Position numbers and translations under genes: made by a program. Below, piece by piece: positions 22,240 to 33,643 of a stretch of DNA of 64,000 nt (its first letter is position 1; each line of letters starts with the position of its first letter). This stretch comes from Paratinospora sagittata (lineage: Eukaryota > Streptophyta > Magnoliopsida > Ranunculales > Menispermaceae): the NCBI GenBank assembly GCA_035771175.1, contig CM069593.1:39216741-39280740 (forward strand), written 5' to 3'. Under the pieces are notes generated by a model, which was given only the letters and a program-made list of their open reading frames with translations, ran no database searches and was not told the DNA's origin.

Positions 22240-23785
22240 ACCTATTGTTCCGCCTAGTTCTCCTACTAGTTGCGAAGTGACTACTAGAAGAAGGCTGAAG
22301 GGCGTTCCGTCGTTCTTCTAAGGTCTTCATACGATTCACCAAATATCTATACCTGTCACGCATTTCAACGACACAAGACATCATAAACTGTAACGGGTCC
22401 GATTAGCTGGTTGTCCCCTTGGGGGAGGGTAGGCAGGTTGTCCCATTGGTGGAAGGTAAGTTGTAGGCATTGTTGAAAAATGTTGGTCGGATAGTTGACC
22501 CATTGGTGGAGGGTAGTTCGTTCAATTATATGAGGTTTCCCTCACTAGGACTTCTTGGAAGGTTGGATTTGCTTGAGTCGGAAAGTCTTGAAAAAGTAGA
22601 CTCATCAGGGTATCATGTCTTCCAAAGTTCGGTGCCACCCAATTTTGAGGTGGTTGGTTCACAAGGAATTGTGGAGTCGACTGGTAGGGTACCTCAGGAG
22701 TTGGAAACCCTTGAGATGTTGTATTGCCTTGAGCTTGGGGGTTCCAGAAAGGTGGATTTACCGCAACTCCTTATCCATCTTGATTTGGCTGGGGATGCTC
22801 AAAGTTTCCTTCTGTATTCCCAAAGATTTCTTTCTCCGTGACCCATTGAAGATTGGGTTGTTCATTGTTTGGGTCTGGGTTCATTTTAGTCCTCGGACTT
22901 GTTTCCTTATTTGGCCCTCCTCTGTGTTATCACTAGCCCTTCCACTGTTTTCCTCTAAAGTGGTGCCAAATAGTTCCTCGTCGGTCACCCATCCTTTTGT
23001 GTTGGAAGTTTTGGTATAGGAGGCTAGTATAACATCTTTAGTAATTGGTACAGAAGATTCATCAAAGGTATTAATGTTTACGTCAGTTAGTATCTTCATG
23101 ATTAAAGCTACATAGCCGAGGTATTCTTTTTGTAGGGTTTTGGGTTACTCTTGTCATTTGTTGGACGATGATGTGAGGTAGGGAGATGGAGATTTCCTCG
23201 TCTATGCAGTATAGGACAAGAAGTTGAGCCCTTGACATTGTACTTCTTCTCACCACTTCAGGCAGGATGTTATCGACCACAATCTTCCCAAGGCCTGCAA
23301 GGGTTGGTTTTAGGAGATTATTTGGGAGTCGGGTGTATATCTTTTCGGTGTATGTCGTATGGGTAAGGGAGTTGAATAGTTGTTCTTTTCACTCTGCGAT
23401 CTCTATAACAACCTGAGTTTCATGTGGGTCAATGACCTTGTTTCCTATGGGGATTTCCATTAGTCGAGAAATAACTTCGACGCTAACGGAAATTTTTACT
23501 CCCCTGACCAATGTTTCCAAGATAGTGGTGATTCCTTCCTCTTGGAGTCCCACAACATTCATGTTGTCGTAGAACACCCTTGCCAAGTTGAGGGAGATAA
23601 AACCCTCAACATTAGTTATGTTCAGCCAATGTAGCTTTGCGAGTTTGTTATGAAGGAAAGGACGGAGGTGAGGATTCTTCATGTTGATATTCCTCATTAA
23701 CACGACTTTCCGTTTGTGAAGTTCTGTAAGTCTTGTGGAAACTTGTTCCCGGCTACTGGAAGTCGTTCCTTCACTAGAGACCATT
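22240..23785 (-). pseudogene. Plant-transposon-type ORF of a non-autonomous element
   Basis: From MVSSEGTTSSSREQ at 23785 the minus strand reads TELHKRKVVLMRNINMKNPH, LHWLNITNVEGFISLNLARV and VKISVSVEVISRLMEIPIGN (to 23389). It continues in other frames at 23083-23280 (VDNILPEVVRRSTMSRAQLL, YCIDEEISISLPHIIVQQM) and 22881-23099. It ends in a proline-rich tail with repeated PPMGQ words and a basic RRTRRNNR end near 22240. This resembles the uncharacterised 'putative plant transposon protein' family that plant non-autonomous LTR elements carry in place of gag. It starts about 300 bases after the PBS at 24080. Several stops and frameshifts make it a pseudogene. The family assignment is by resemblance. 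Confidence 0.55.
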
Positions 23786-23925
23786 ATCTTGCTGAAAAGG
23801 AAGATAAAACTTGTGAAGTACACAAAAATATATTCCTAAAATTTTTAAGGTTTATGCTTTGCCCGTTGGTCTATTTTCCTCTTGATGTTTATGCCAGCAT
23901 TTCATCTAAAATTTTCATTAGCAAC

Positions 23926-23984
23926 ATATTATATATATATATAACTATATAGTCATATAGATATATATATCTAATATAAATCTT

Positions 23985-24026
<42 letters not shown>

Positions 24027-24035
24027 AATATATAT
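23926..24035. repeat. AT dinucleotide repeat
   Basis: Long (TA)n runs, the longest at about 23989-24022, in the leader of the minus-strand element between PBS and ORF. Confidence 0.9.
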
Positions 24036-24079
24036 TTTTCTTTTCCTAAATGGTGGCTTTGGGGGGCCGTGGACCTTTC

Positions 24080-24091
24080 GCTCTGATACCA
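24080..24091 (-). other. Primer-binding site, tRNA-iMet
   Basis: The plus strand reads GCTCTGATACCA, the reverse complement of TGGTATCAGAGC, five bases from the LTR end at 24097. This fixes the element's orientation as minus. Confidence 0.9.
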
Positions 24092-24096
24092 TTAAA

Positions 24097-25305
24097 TGTC
24101 ACACCCCGCCAGGACGCACCTAAATTGGCGGGACACTCACAGGCGGGGCGCGAATGCATTATAACAGTTACTGAGTGCGCAGGTACACAATTGAGTACAA
24201 ATCTGATTTCATTAATTTCAGAATGTATTTTGTACAAAATATAATTGAAGGAACATCCTTCCAAAATCTTCCTAATAAATAAGCAAGGGGTACAAAATGA
24301 GGGCCCAAACACCTCTACCCAATCCACCCTAAACTCCTGTAAAAATGGTTAACAACGGGGTGAGCTATTGCCCAGTGGATAAAATAGTTCATGAATATGA
24401 AAATTAATAAAGAAGACTTCATAATCAATCATCACATATACACAACATAGCATCATAAATAGTACAACGTGGCTTAAAAAGAATGTATGCATAACACCGT
24501 CTCGTAATGGTTCTGTGATCGTTCATCGCCCTTGTTTCACGTATAGATGTCCATCCCCACGTAATCCTGGGTTCACATGGTACGTCCATCTCTAAGAGAA
24601 ACATCAATAATAGTGAGCACAATTGCTCCGATAACTATTCCACAAATCACAAACCACTTACGTCCCTAAGTGGTTCTTATTTCATGTATGATGACTATGC
24701 ATGTGCAGGTCTGGTCTATACTAATATTAGACAGGATTTGACAACGTCTAATGATACTTATCAGGGTCGGCATCTCCATGTGCGTTGTTAGGATGTCCAG
24801 TATCACTTATACAAGCAGAGATAGCTTTCAAATATGACCAACCAGACCAGTCTCCAGGTCAAGAGGTGGGAACACAAGGTCCCGCTTAAATACCAAGTCT
24901 TCTAGAGCAACAACTGCCTCCCGTTCACTATTCAAAGTTACTGAGGATAAGACTAAGTCTAGTTGAGTCAAATTGACCACTAATTCGGCGTAGTAACAGT
25001 GTAATACATAGAATCCAAATATTAAGGCATAACTATGACATGTATGAACATTATACGCAATAATGCCGTGTAAATGAATAATAAACATAATGATAAATGA
25101 ATGAAAACTTTATTAAAATTCATAAGACACGCAAACCTATGTTTCGTTCCCCACCTTCAGATAATATCTCTTTCCAAAACTGGAGCTTCTTCCCGAGCAA
25201 AACCGCTTTGTACCACAAAAAGAGTCTCAAAAAAAGGAGAGGGAGAGTCTTGAGAGAGAGAGTGTGTGTGTCTCTAGAAGAATGAGAGGGAGTGAGGAGC
25301 AGTGG
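24097..25305 (-). mobile_element. 5' LTR (family C), right copy
   Basis: Starts TGTCACACCCCG and matches 6147-7208 over its first 1065 bases. From 25162 to about 25305 the minus strand is C/T-rich with GAGA runs, like a transcribed leader, and has no counterpart in the left copy. The outer boundary is not clean, because another LTR-like unit starts at about 25306. The two copies of the family therefore share R/U5 but not the U3 side. Confidence 0.7.
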
Positions 25306-27390
25306 TGTCAGCCTAACATGCACACTAAATCATCCATTTGCATATCATACAATATCATCCTAAAAATTCTTCCATCCACTAATAATAACATATTATCAAA
25401 CCATTCCATTTTATCCATTTCACATAACAACTTAGTCGTTCATGTTTATATACATGTCCACACACTCATCTAAGTTATAAATACGTTACATAGTGTCATG
25501 TATATGTAAACAAAATACATAATGACTTCCCAAAACTCCACAAATATATAAATACATACATTTAGCAAAAATCGTAGTTACATCTCCTGAATCTTGCCTT
25601 TGCCCTTGATGTCTTGCCCTGAAAAGATTGGGAGTTTGGGTTGAGCAACAACTAGCCCAGTGAATATTCTACCTATGACATTACATATGCATTGATAACA
25701 AAACATGACATTAAAACAATATTTATATCATGATGCAAGCAAGTTAATCAGTTATGAATACATGATCAATATATGTTTCATCATATTCATGCATTTTCAC
25801 GACAATGCAATCTCAGTATAAGACCATACTGTCCATCTCCCACTTTTTAGGTAATTATGCGCAATTGCCCCTCATCATGCATCGATAAGGAGTGCACAGT
25901 CTACAATTTACCCATTCATAGATCTTAGGAAAGTAAGTGCATCTTCCCCTCATTATACCCAAGGAGTGCACCGTCCTTACTTTTGCCATTTATAGATCCT
26001 AGCCAATCGGATTCTCTTAGGAGGGCTTCTCATGTCGGTGACCTATTCAATAGATCCCAAGACATGCTCCATTACTAAAACTATTTTATGTATTTAAAAC
26101 ACATATGTAAGTACAATATCATGCTTAAATTTAACTAATTGGATTTATACATATAATACCATACATAAAACCAAAAGTAAGAAATACTCACAATGGGTAC
26201 AATCCTATGCTTTCCCACTCATTAAAGTACACCTTTATAGCCCCTACACAAGTTGTTCATAGATTTCCAGCTAATCACTCAAGATCCAGCCACTTTCTCA
26301 ATGACAATCTGTACATATCACAATATAATTCACATTCAACTACAATTTCTAGCTACAACACACAAAACTCCCACTCCAAGCTTAAACAGTCCCAAGTTGG
26401 GACATTCCCAACACAAAACCTCAATTTCCTACAATTTCACCGACCAATTTATGTACACATCCTAATATAACCTATTTAAGTCAAGATTCATCATTTAAAT
26501 CTCATAAACACCCATTTGAACACCCTCAAACCCTTAGCTGTTTTTCTATACAACAAGGTTTGGGTGTACCCTCAATTCAACACCAATTTCCCTGTAGATT
26601 TTACATGCCATAATCTTAATTTCCATCAAGAACCCATTAAAAACATAATTAAATGCAAAAGCCACGGATTTGGCCAACCCCAGGCCATCACAATTTCGTT
26701 CAACAATCACCAAATTCGTTCAACTTCACATATGTTGAACAAATCAAAGAAAGGAATGAAAATTCGCAAGTTTTTAGCTAAAAATCACTTACCGGAGCCT
26801 CAAAATTGCTACCCTTGCTCTCTGTTCTCCTTTTCCCCTTCATTTTCCCTTTCTTTAGAACTCAAACCAGCTCAAATGAGCTAAGAATGGGCCAGAAACC
26901 TCTTTTATTTACGTGCAAACTGTTTTAACGACTTATAAAAAAAATTGTCAGAAGGCTCAGGAGCGCACTCCTCATTGCCCAGAAACAGATTTGGTCTTTG
27001 TTTCCCCGCAAAGAGCGCGCTTCTCCGCAGGGGAGCGCGCTTCTCCGCAGGGGAGCGCGCTTCTCCGCAGGGGAGCGCGCTTCTTTGTAGATTATTAGAA
27101 TGCATGCTCTTGGATTTCCACCACTGAAGTGCGCTTCTCCCCAAGGAGTGTACTTCTACTCAAGCTCAAATTTTCACTCTCTGTTTGCTAACACTGGAGC
27201 GCGCTCCTTGGTGTCCAAAGTGAATTTCCTAAGTATCATGCCTCCAATGTTACAACTAGGGTCTCGGGATTCCTATTACCCTAGAGTGCATACAAATACA
27301 ACAATTTATGGTCATCAACATGCGTATAAATACGTCTGACAATATGTACAAGTCAACATAAAAGTTTGACTAGAGGTACGAGATGTTACA
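25306..27390 (-). mobile_element. LTR-like unit related to family D
   Basis: TGTCAGCC...GATGTTACA, 2085 bp. It shares the middle block (agcccagtgaatattctacc, tatgacattacatatgcatt) and the right end (gtcaac, aagtttgac) with the LTR at 55395-57432. On the minus strand it starts TGTAACATCTCGTACC, like the plus-strand LTRs at 43073 and 50180. No PBS adjoins its left end and no target duplication was found (AGTGG versus ATAAA), so the unit is truncated or rearranged. It abuts the FAR1-related fragment. Confidence 0.65.
27005..27085. repeat. GC-rich tandem repeat in LTR U3
   Basis: Four copies of a 19-base unit, AGCGCGCTTCTCCGCAGGG, with related GCGCGCT/AAGCGCGCT words up to 27205. It lies in AT-rich DNA upstream of the LTR promoter position. 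Confidence 0.9.
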
Positions 27391-27399
27391 ATAAATGTG

Positions 27400-28291
27400 A
27401 TCAAAAGCATAAGAACAAGTACATAAACACAATTACATCAAAGTGTAATTGTAAAGTTCAAATAATTGTTAGGCTCATGTCAGATATGGTTTGTGGCACT
27501 TGATAAGTGTGAACCTTGAACACAATCATTTGGTTAGCCCGCGGAAGACAAGATTTTTTCGAAGCAACCGAATGTTGAATCATCGGGTTATGAAAAAACT
27601 TGAGGTAAATGATGAAGTAGAAATCTCGCTTTCAAAGTCATATCTTACCTTTTCTAAGAAAGTTGGAGGTTACAAGAACTTTAAATTTGGGGAGAAGGAT
27701 GCAAGGAATTATGTAGAAAAAGTCGGGAGATTAAAACTTGGTGTTGGTGATGCAGAGGCAATACGTTTATACTTTATGCATAATCCAAAGAGAAATTCCA
27801 ATTTCTTTAATGTGATGGATATAGATGATGAAGGTCATTTAAGACATGTTTTTTGGGATGATGCAATGTCAAGGGCCTCGTATCATTACTTTGGGGATGT
27901 TATTTCATTTGACACCACATATTTAACAAACAAATATGACATGCCATTTGCTTTATTTGTTGAAGTTAATCATCATGATCAATCTGTGTTATTAGGGTGT
28001 CACTTACTTTCAAGTGAGACAATTAATAGTTATAAGTGGCTTTTTACTACTTGGCTAACTAGTATGTCAGGGAGACTGCCTAATGCCTTTATCACTGATC
28101 AATGTCCTTCAATCCAAGCAACGATATCCGGAGCTTTCCCAAAAGCTAAACATCGCGTATGCTTTTGGCATATAATGAAGAAGGTGCCAGTAAACTATAT
28201 GGTTACAAAGAGCGTGACCATGTTATCGAAAAATGTGGTGTATGAATCTTTGGAGATTGAAGAGTTTGAAAGCCTTTGGGAAATTTCATAA
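27400..28291 (+). pseudogene. FAR1-related sequence (FRS) fragment with MULE transposase domain
   Basis: Reads NLEHNHLVSPRKTRFFRSNR (end of the FAR1 DNA-binding domain), VGGYKNFKFGEKDARNYVEK, DAEAIRLYFMHNPKRNSNFF and the MULE-type core: VISFDTTYLTNKYDMPFALF (first Asp), NAFITDQCPSIQATISGAFP (second Asp) and KHRVCFWHIMKKV. It resembles FRS5-type proteins, plant transcription factors tamed from Mutator transposases. Upstream a one-base loss breaks the frame (MSD-NGLWHL). Near 28190 two offsetting frameshifts replace the LYGYKERDHVIEK segment. It stops at 28291, well short of a full protein of about 650-850 residues. The 5' part is cut by the LTR ending at 27390. There is no usable ATG. Confidence 0.87.
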
Positions 28292-28601
28292 TCCAAGAAA
28301 AAGACAGTTAATTGTTTTGTTTTGTTTTTTGTTTTTTAATAATTGTAACATTATTATGTTCAAAAAATATTTTATAGCAATTATTTGTGCTTTATGACAT
28401 TTATTTGACAAGCTTTACTTTTATTATTTATTTATTTATACAAAATAATATTGGAGGGAATAATTTTTAGGATCTTCATCAACTTTAGTGCAGTGGCAAT
28501 CATGAAGTCACCAATGTAGCATCAAGTCATTTGGTAATTAAAATACTCATGAACTAATTCACTTATTTGGCTCAAAGTTTTGACAACCTTATTTCAATAC
28601 A

Positions 28602-28718
28602 GGACATGATGCCATCTTCACAAGTTTCATATCAATCAAAATCGAGCAACCAAGGCATCTATAACTTTCATTACTCTTCTTTTCTAGACTTGATGCATAA
28701 TGTTGGTAGTTCCCAGGT
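28602..28718 (+). pseudogene. Possible 3' exon of the FRS fragment
   Basis: Between ttatttcaatacag and a GTATTA donor an open stretch reads DMMPSSQVSYQSKSSNQGIY then FHYSSFLDLMHNVGSSQ. The Ser/Gln-rich text and the position downstream of the FRS piece suggest a C-terminal exon, but nothing in it is diagnostic. Confidence 0.25.
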
Positions 28719-30301
28719 ATTACGGTTTGTAGATTGTAATTATGATTTTCTCATCTACATGTGTTGATCGAGTTAACATATTATAAATTACGAGCATTTT
28801 ACAATGCCCACGTATGATGGAAAAGACATGGTAGTAACAAAGAAGGCGATGTGATGTGAGGTGCCTTGGAGAAGTGGTTTTCAAATTGAGATGGTAGACC
28901 TTTTTTGTTTGCATGTTGAATTATAAAGTTTTTATGTCTTTAATTATGTAATGGAACATTGTTTTAGGTTGATTAATAGAAATGGGTTCTTGTTTTTTTC
29001 TTTTAGTGTTATTTGGACATAGCAGTGCATCCCCTCGTTGATATTTCTAATTTTTTTTATGAATTTGTTTTAAGTATTCACTGTAGAAAATATGTGCCTC
29101 ACTAAAGTATGAAAAACATAATCTTTGATGATAAATTATTTTTATTATAATAATGAATAAAAATAATTTAATTTATTTTTGTTTAAAATAATAAAAATAT
29201 TTTTCTAAAGTAATAAAATTACTTTTATTAGAGGAATAATATTAATTTTTTTATTATCAAAAAGTAAATTTATTGTTTATTAAAAACAATTTAATATTAA
29301 AAATATAATAAATTAGTTTCTTTTATAATAATAATTTTACCAAAACTAATAGAATTAGCTTTTTAAAATAGTAGAATTATTTTATTAAAGAAAATTTAAT
29401 TAAAAAATAATATTATTTTTAAGAGATAGTAATATAAATTTGTTATTTTATTAAAAATAATATTTTTAATTATTAAAAGTAATTTTATTAAAATACTAAA
29501 ATTAATTTTTATTAGAATTAAAATTATTTTATTAAGGCAATGACATTATTTTTTTTATCAAAAACAATTTTTTTATTAATAATAAGAAAATTAATTTTTA
29601 TTAAAAAATAAAAATAAAAATATTTTTTTAATAAAAAGAAAGCCTTTAACGTCGCACCCATTAGCTACCCATCCAACAAAAAAAGTGGTGGGTTGAAAAA
29701 TTTTGAACTTTTCAACGTAACCAACAAAACTAGGCCACCTCACTAGTCATGTAATTTGTGGTGAGAATTTCATTGGAGGCAGCGTACGTTTAGCATTTGT
29801 CTTTCTCAATAAACCCAATTTGTCTTATAGTTGGGTTTCTTTTTAAATCATCCCTGATTGACTGAAATCTTGTTAATTAACATATGCTGTACACAAACAA
29901 AAACTCCCTGGTTTAACCATGTTCAGTTTGTGTGAATGGAATGCCTGTTGTTTGTCTTTTGAGAGAAGTTTAGTCAAGTTACTTCCCTTTGGGGTTTAGA
30001 TTGGCTTCTAAGCAACTGTGACATGAATATATCCATGTAATTAGGAAAAAGGTTTTGTTAAGTTAGTTGAGTTTAGTTCTTTAGGATATATTTGACAAAT
30101 GCCTTCTTTACATTTGCCATGGTTAAGCATAAACATGCAGATTTTTTTTAAAAAGGATGATCATAAATCAATAGATCTTTAAAAAAATAATTGCATTTAT
30201 TTCATTAGCAAACAATGTTTTACAAAATGTTCATAATACACAACTGTATGTGCAGTTCCTTCCATATCTAAATAAACCAACATTTGACTGAAAAAAACTT
30301 G
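28719..30301. other. Intergenic, very AT-rich
   Basis: No gene is seen. 29130-29640 is almost pure A/T with irregular (ATTTTA)/(TAAAAT) words. The remainder is ordinary AT-rich DNA containing the 3' flank of the gene that ends at 30302. Confidence 0.55.
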
Positions 30302-33269
30302 TCACCACATTTTTATGCATGGTTGCATATTAACTCTTATTTTCCTTCGATACGGTTGAGGTTGGTACCGGATTCGTGGTCTTGTGTTGGGAGCTTTGTC
30401 TTGATTAGAGTTCTTCTTTTCTAGGAGTTCATGGAAATCAAAGAACTTTACACTCCTTTGCTTCTTTGCTGTGTGCCATAAGTACACATTAGATTGACTC
30501 CAAAAGATTTATAATGTGAGAAGGAAAATGTGGAGGAAGAAGAAACATGAAGGGCAAGTAGTAATTACCATTTTCCGCTTTTTGATAATTTTCGTATAAT
30601 TTCCTCTTGGAACCTTCAGTCTTCTGTAGAATTAAGTTCTCATCATCGTGGTGTTCATCCTAAATCATCATATTGGGGAGAGGGATTTGCGTGATGGATA
30701 GAATGTATATAGTAGTGTTTGGACCAAAAATAAGAGAGATTAATTGTAATCATTATAATATATACTTACTTGTTTATCAGGAATTGGGACACTGAAGCAA
30801 GACACATGTTTCTGCAACTCTATTTCATTGTTCTTCGTGTTATCTGAAGCAACCAATAATGGTATGTAGAATTAATTTAGATAGTTCAATGTTAGGACAA
30901 GGTAGAAGGTTGAAAGAAAAGCAACATGTTTGAGTCACTGTTACCTCCTGTGGTTGCAGAAGCCTCCAACTCCAACCATTTGTCTACTAGTTTTCTCCAC
31001 TCCCTGCAAATTAAGTGTAAATTATAATTATAGATTCATAAATTTCAAAGTTTAACAAGAAGAAAGTGTTACTTGGAAGTTTACTAATTCCATACTTGAT
31101 GAGATTGTTGGAGAAGTGACGAAGTTTCTTCGATTTGAACGTCTTTCTGATAGAATTTACAGTGTACCCAATCATAGTTTCCTGAGGAAGACACACATTA
31201 TATATATAACTGACCTATCTGTTAAACTGTTTTCAATTAGTTTTAAGGAATAGACGAAAACCTCAAGAATTTGCTTGGAGTCTACTATCTTTTGAAGCTT
31301 TCTCAGTGATTCCAACACTTGTGGTTCAGTCTGCAATAATTTAAACAAAAACAACCAACCACCAACCATATATTACATGTAAAGAAATCATACAACATTA
31401 GAAATGTATTATAGACACGAAATATAATGATGATGTTGATAAGAGTGGCATCTATATTACTTTGTTCAAAAAGAAAAAAAACCTGCAAATGATGGTTGGA
31501 GAGAATATTCTTGAAGGACAGAATGTCTTCTTTCTTCTGGCAGTCCAAGTCTAAATGATTGATATGGCCTTCGGGTTTCTTTTGTAAATCTTCTTGAATG
31601 ACAGTCTCCTTTGGGAGTTCTGCTTGCAGTTCAGTGGCCTCATTGATTTTTTGTTTCTTTGCTGTATATATGCATAAAGTAAGAATATGTCAATACTCTA
31701 ATGCATAATATATAGAGTATTGAATTAAACTTTACCAAGTGAAGAAAGTCAAAAGAAGACAAACTAACCATTTGCTGCAGCTGTCAATGTGTGATGGCCC
31801 TCTTGAGATTTTCTTTTGGAATTCTCATATTCCAATCCATCAGTGCACTTGGTTTCCTACAAATTTTGGGGATGATCATTAGATGAATTTGAACTTTCAT
31901 TTATATAAGTAATACTTAATAAACAAGCTCATACTAATTATACTTCATTCTTTACTTAATTAATGCTTACTTGCTTAGTAGGAAGAGTACTAGAGCTCTT
32001 GGTATTTCTGATGGCAAATGTCCTCCTTTTTGAAGTAGTAGCAATGTGCTTGAAAGCAAATTCTTGCACAGTTGACACAACAGAATGTTCCTTTTCCTTC
32101 TGGGTATTCTGAGATGTAGAAATAGAATTCAATATGTTAATGCTAATTAGGTAGAGCTATTAAATAATTGTTCAATTGAGAACATATATATATTTGTACC
32201 TGATCATCCAAGTGAGAATTATGGTTTTGATGCCCCTCTTGAGATTTTGTTTTGGAATTCTCAAATTTCAGCCCAGTGAAGTTTTCATCAGTGCACTTTG
32301 CCTACAAATTGTGGGGATGATAGTGAGATGGGTGTTTAGTTAATTAATACCCACCCTCTATTTAATTAATACTTACTTGCTTAATAGAAAGAATAGAATT
32401 CCTAATGATGAATGCCCTGTTCTTCTGTGACTTTGGTTCAGTAACTTTCGTGGTATTGGAATTTCCTTTTCCTACTTTGTCATTAGGTAGACAAATTAAT
32501 GCTAACTAGCTAAAACTGTTAAATAAGTGTTCAGTGATTATATTTTGTACTTACCAGGTTGATCATTATTGGTAGTAGTGGCAGCAGCACTAACGTTCAC
32601 TACTCTCTCATATAGCATTTTGCACCATCCACTGATATTTCAAATTCAAGGGAAAATAATTAATTATTTTGAAGTAGTTTTGAATCAAACTAAGATAAAC
32701 ATGATTGCATGCATATGTATTAGCTAATTAACTTGGAACTAAAATAATAGAGAGATATTGGTAGAATTTTGCAAATATTTACTTGATGATATTGCTGGCA
32801 AGGTAACGAACTTCTTTCGATTTGGATGTACATTTGATATAATCAACAGTACGTCCAATTGTAGTTTCCTGTAGAGATAAATTTATGTATTTTAACTAAC
32901 TAAACTTTTCACCAAGTCTCTTAGCTTTTCACTAGAGATTTCTCTATTTTACTATTTTCAATACCACCAATAAACTAATGTCGACAAGGATTAAAACCTG
33001 TAGATATTGCTTGGAGACTTCCATCTTTTCAAGCTTTCGTAATAATTCTACCAACTTTGTTTCAGACTGCAATATTTAATGCAAATAACCATTGCAACAA
33101 CGTTAATCATTTAGTTGCCAACTATAATATTTTATTAATCGAAGAAATAAAAGAAGTTAAATGACACAAAAGTTAAAAGAGTTTAGGGTTTATAGGGTTA
33201 GGGTTTAAAATTTTAAACCTGAAGATGATTAGAGAGAAGATATTGGATGGTGAAAATATCTGGATTCAT
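30302..33269 (-). CDS. Protein with two TFIIS N-terminal (LW) domains, 15 exons
   Basis: Exons on the minus strand: 33269-33219, 33066-32998, 32868-32783, 32631-32555, 32471-32377, 32301-32200, 32108-31971, 31856-31769, 31661-31483, 31330-31262, 31181-31096, 31003-30945, 30843-30770, 30659-30569, 30468-30302. All introns are GT-AG, all phases agree, and they sum to 1431 bases: 476 codons plus TGA. Domain 1 (residues about 5-85) reads LVELLRKLEKMEVSKQYLQ, TTIGRTVDYIK, VRYLASNII and WCKMLYERVV. Domain 2 (about 279-362) reads LESLRKLQKIVDSKQILE, TMIGYTVNSIRK, LRHFSNNLIK and EWRKLVDKWLELE. This is the four-helix fold shared by TFIIS, Med26 and elongin A, which binds elongation factors. The core exons of both domains have equal lengths (69 and 86 bases). 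The linker repeats an exon pair (exons 5-6 and 7-8: IRN...KQ, then KCTD...ENSKxKSQEGH). The C-terminus is basic (RRKIRVN). No TFIIS zinc ribbon or Pol II-binding domain is present. Likely nuclear; the partner is unknown. Confidence 0.88.
33183..33207 (-). promoter_or_regulatory. Telo-box motifs in intron 1
   Basis: The minus strand reads AAACCCTAACCCTATAAACCCTA, two to three telo-box units, within the first intron next to exon 1. In plants such boxes near gene starts bind Myb-type telobox factors; here it is a motif match only. Confidence 0.4.
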
Positions 33270-33448
33270 GATATTAATTCTCCTTTGGTAAAAATGTGTT
33301 GATTATTAATTGAAGAAGATGGGTTTGGTGATGAAGAGATCAGAGAAAGAGAGAAAGAGAGAAAGAGAGAAAGCAAGGAATGGAAGGAAGAGCAGATTTG
33401 CAACTAATCGATCGATGATAATACTCAATTACCTCTGCTCACCTAATT

Positions 33449-33455
33449 ATTTATA
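33449..33455 (-). promoter_or_regulatory. TATA box of the double-LW-domain gene
   Basis: Minus-strand CTATAAAT, about 180 bases before the start codon, followed by a leader with repeated TCTCTTTC (GAAAGAGA on the plus strand at 33345-33372), a common feature of plant 5' UTRs. Confidence 0.5.
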
Positions 33456-33643
33456 GTTAAAAAAATAAAAGTGATAACGGTTAAAAACTTCAACCTTCCT
33501 GAATAACTTGAATAACTTGCCATGTACGTTTTCAACTGTCAAGTGCGCTCTACATAGCTAACTGGGCTTGGGTTTCACATGGAAATGGTTTGGGCTTTTC
33601 TTTATATTGTAAAAATAATAGTTGAAGCCTTTATTTCTATCAC

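Noticed and set aside
23889..24092. Ile/Tyr-rich ORF
   Set aside because: It is a translation of the (TA)n microsatellite.
27013..27083. CRISPR-like array
   Set aside because: It is a head-to-tail 19-bp tandem repeat without spacers, inside a plant LTR.
6142..27395. One giant LTR element from 6147 to 27390 with duplication TTAAA/ATAAA
   Set aside because: The two end LTRs are of different families, and the flanking words differ by one base. A four-of-five match in AT-rich DNA is weak.
33183..33207. Interstitial telomere block
   Set aside because: Only two to three imperfect units; telo-box motifs explain it better.
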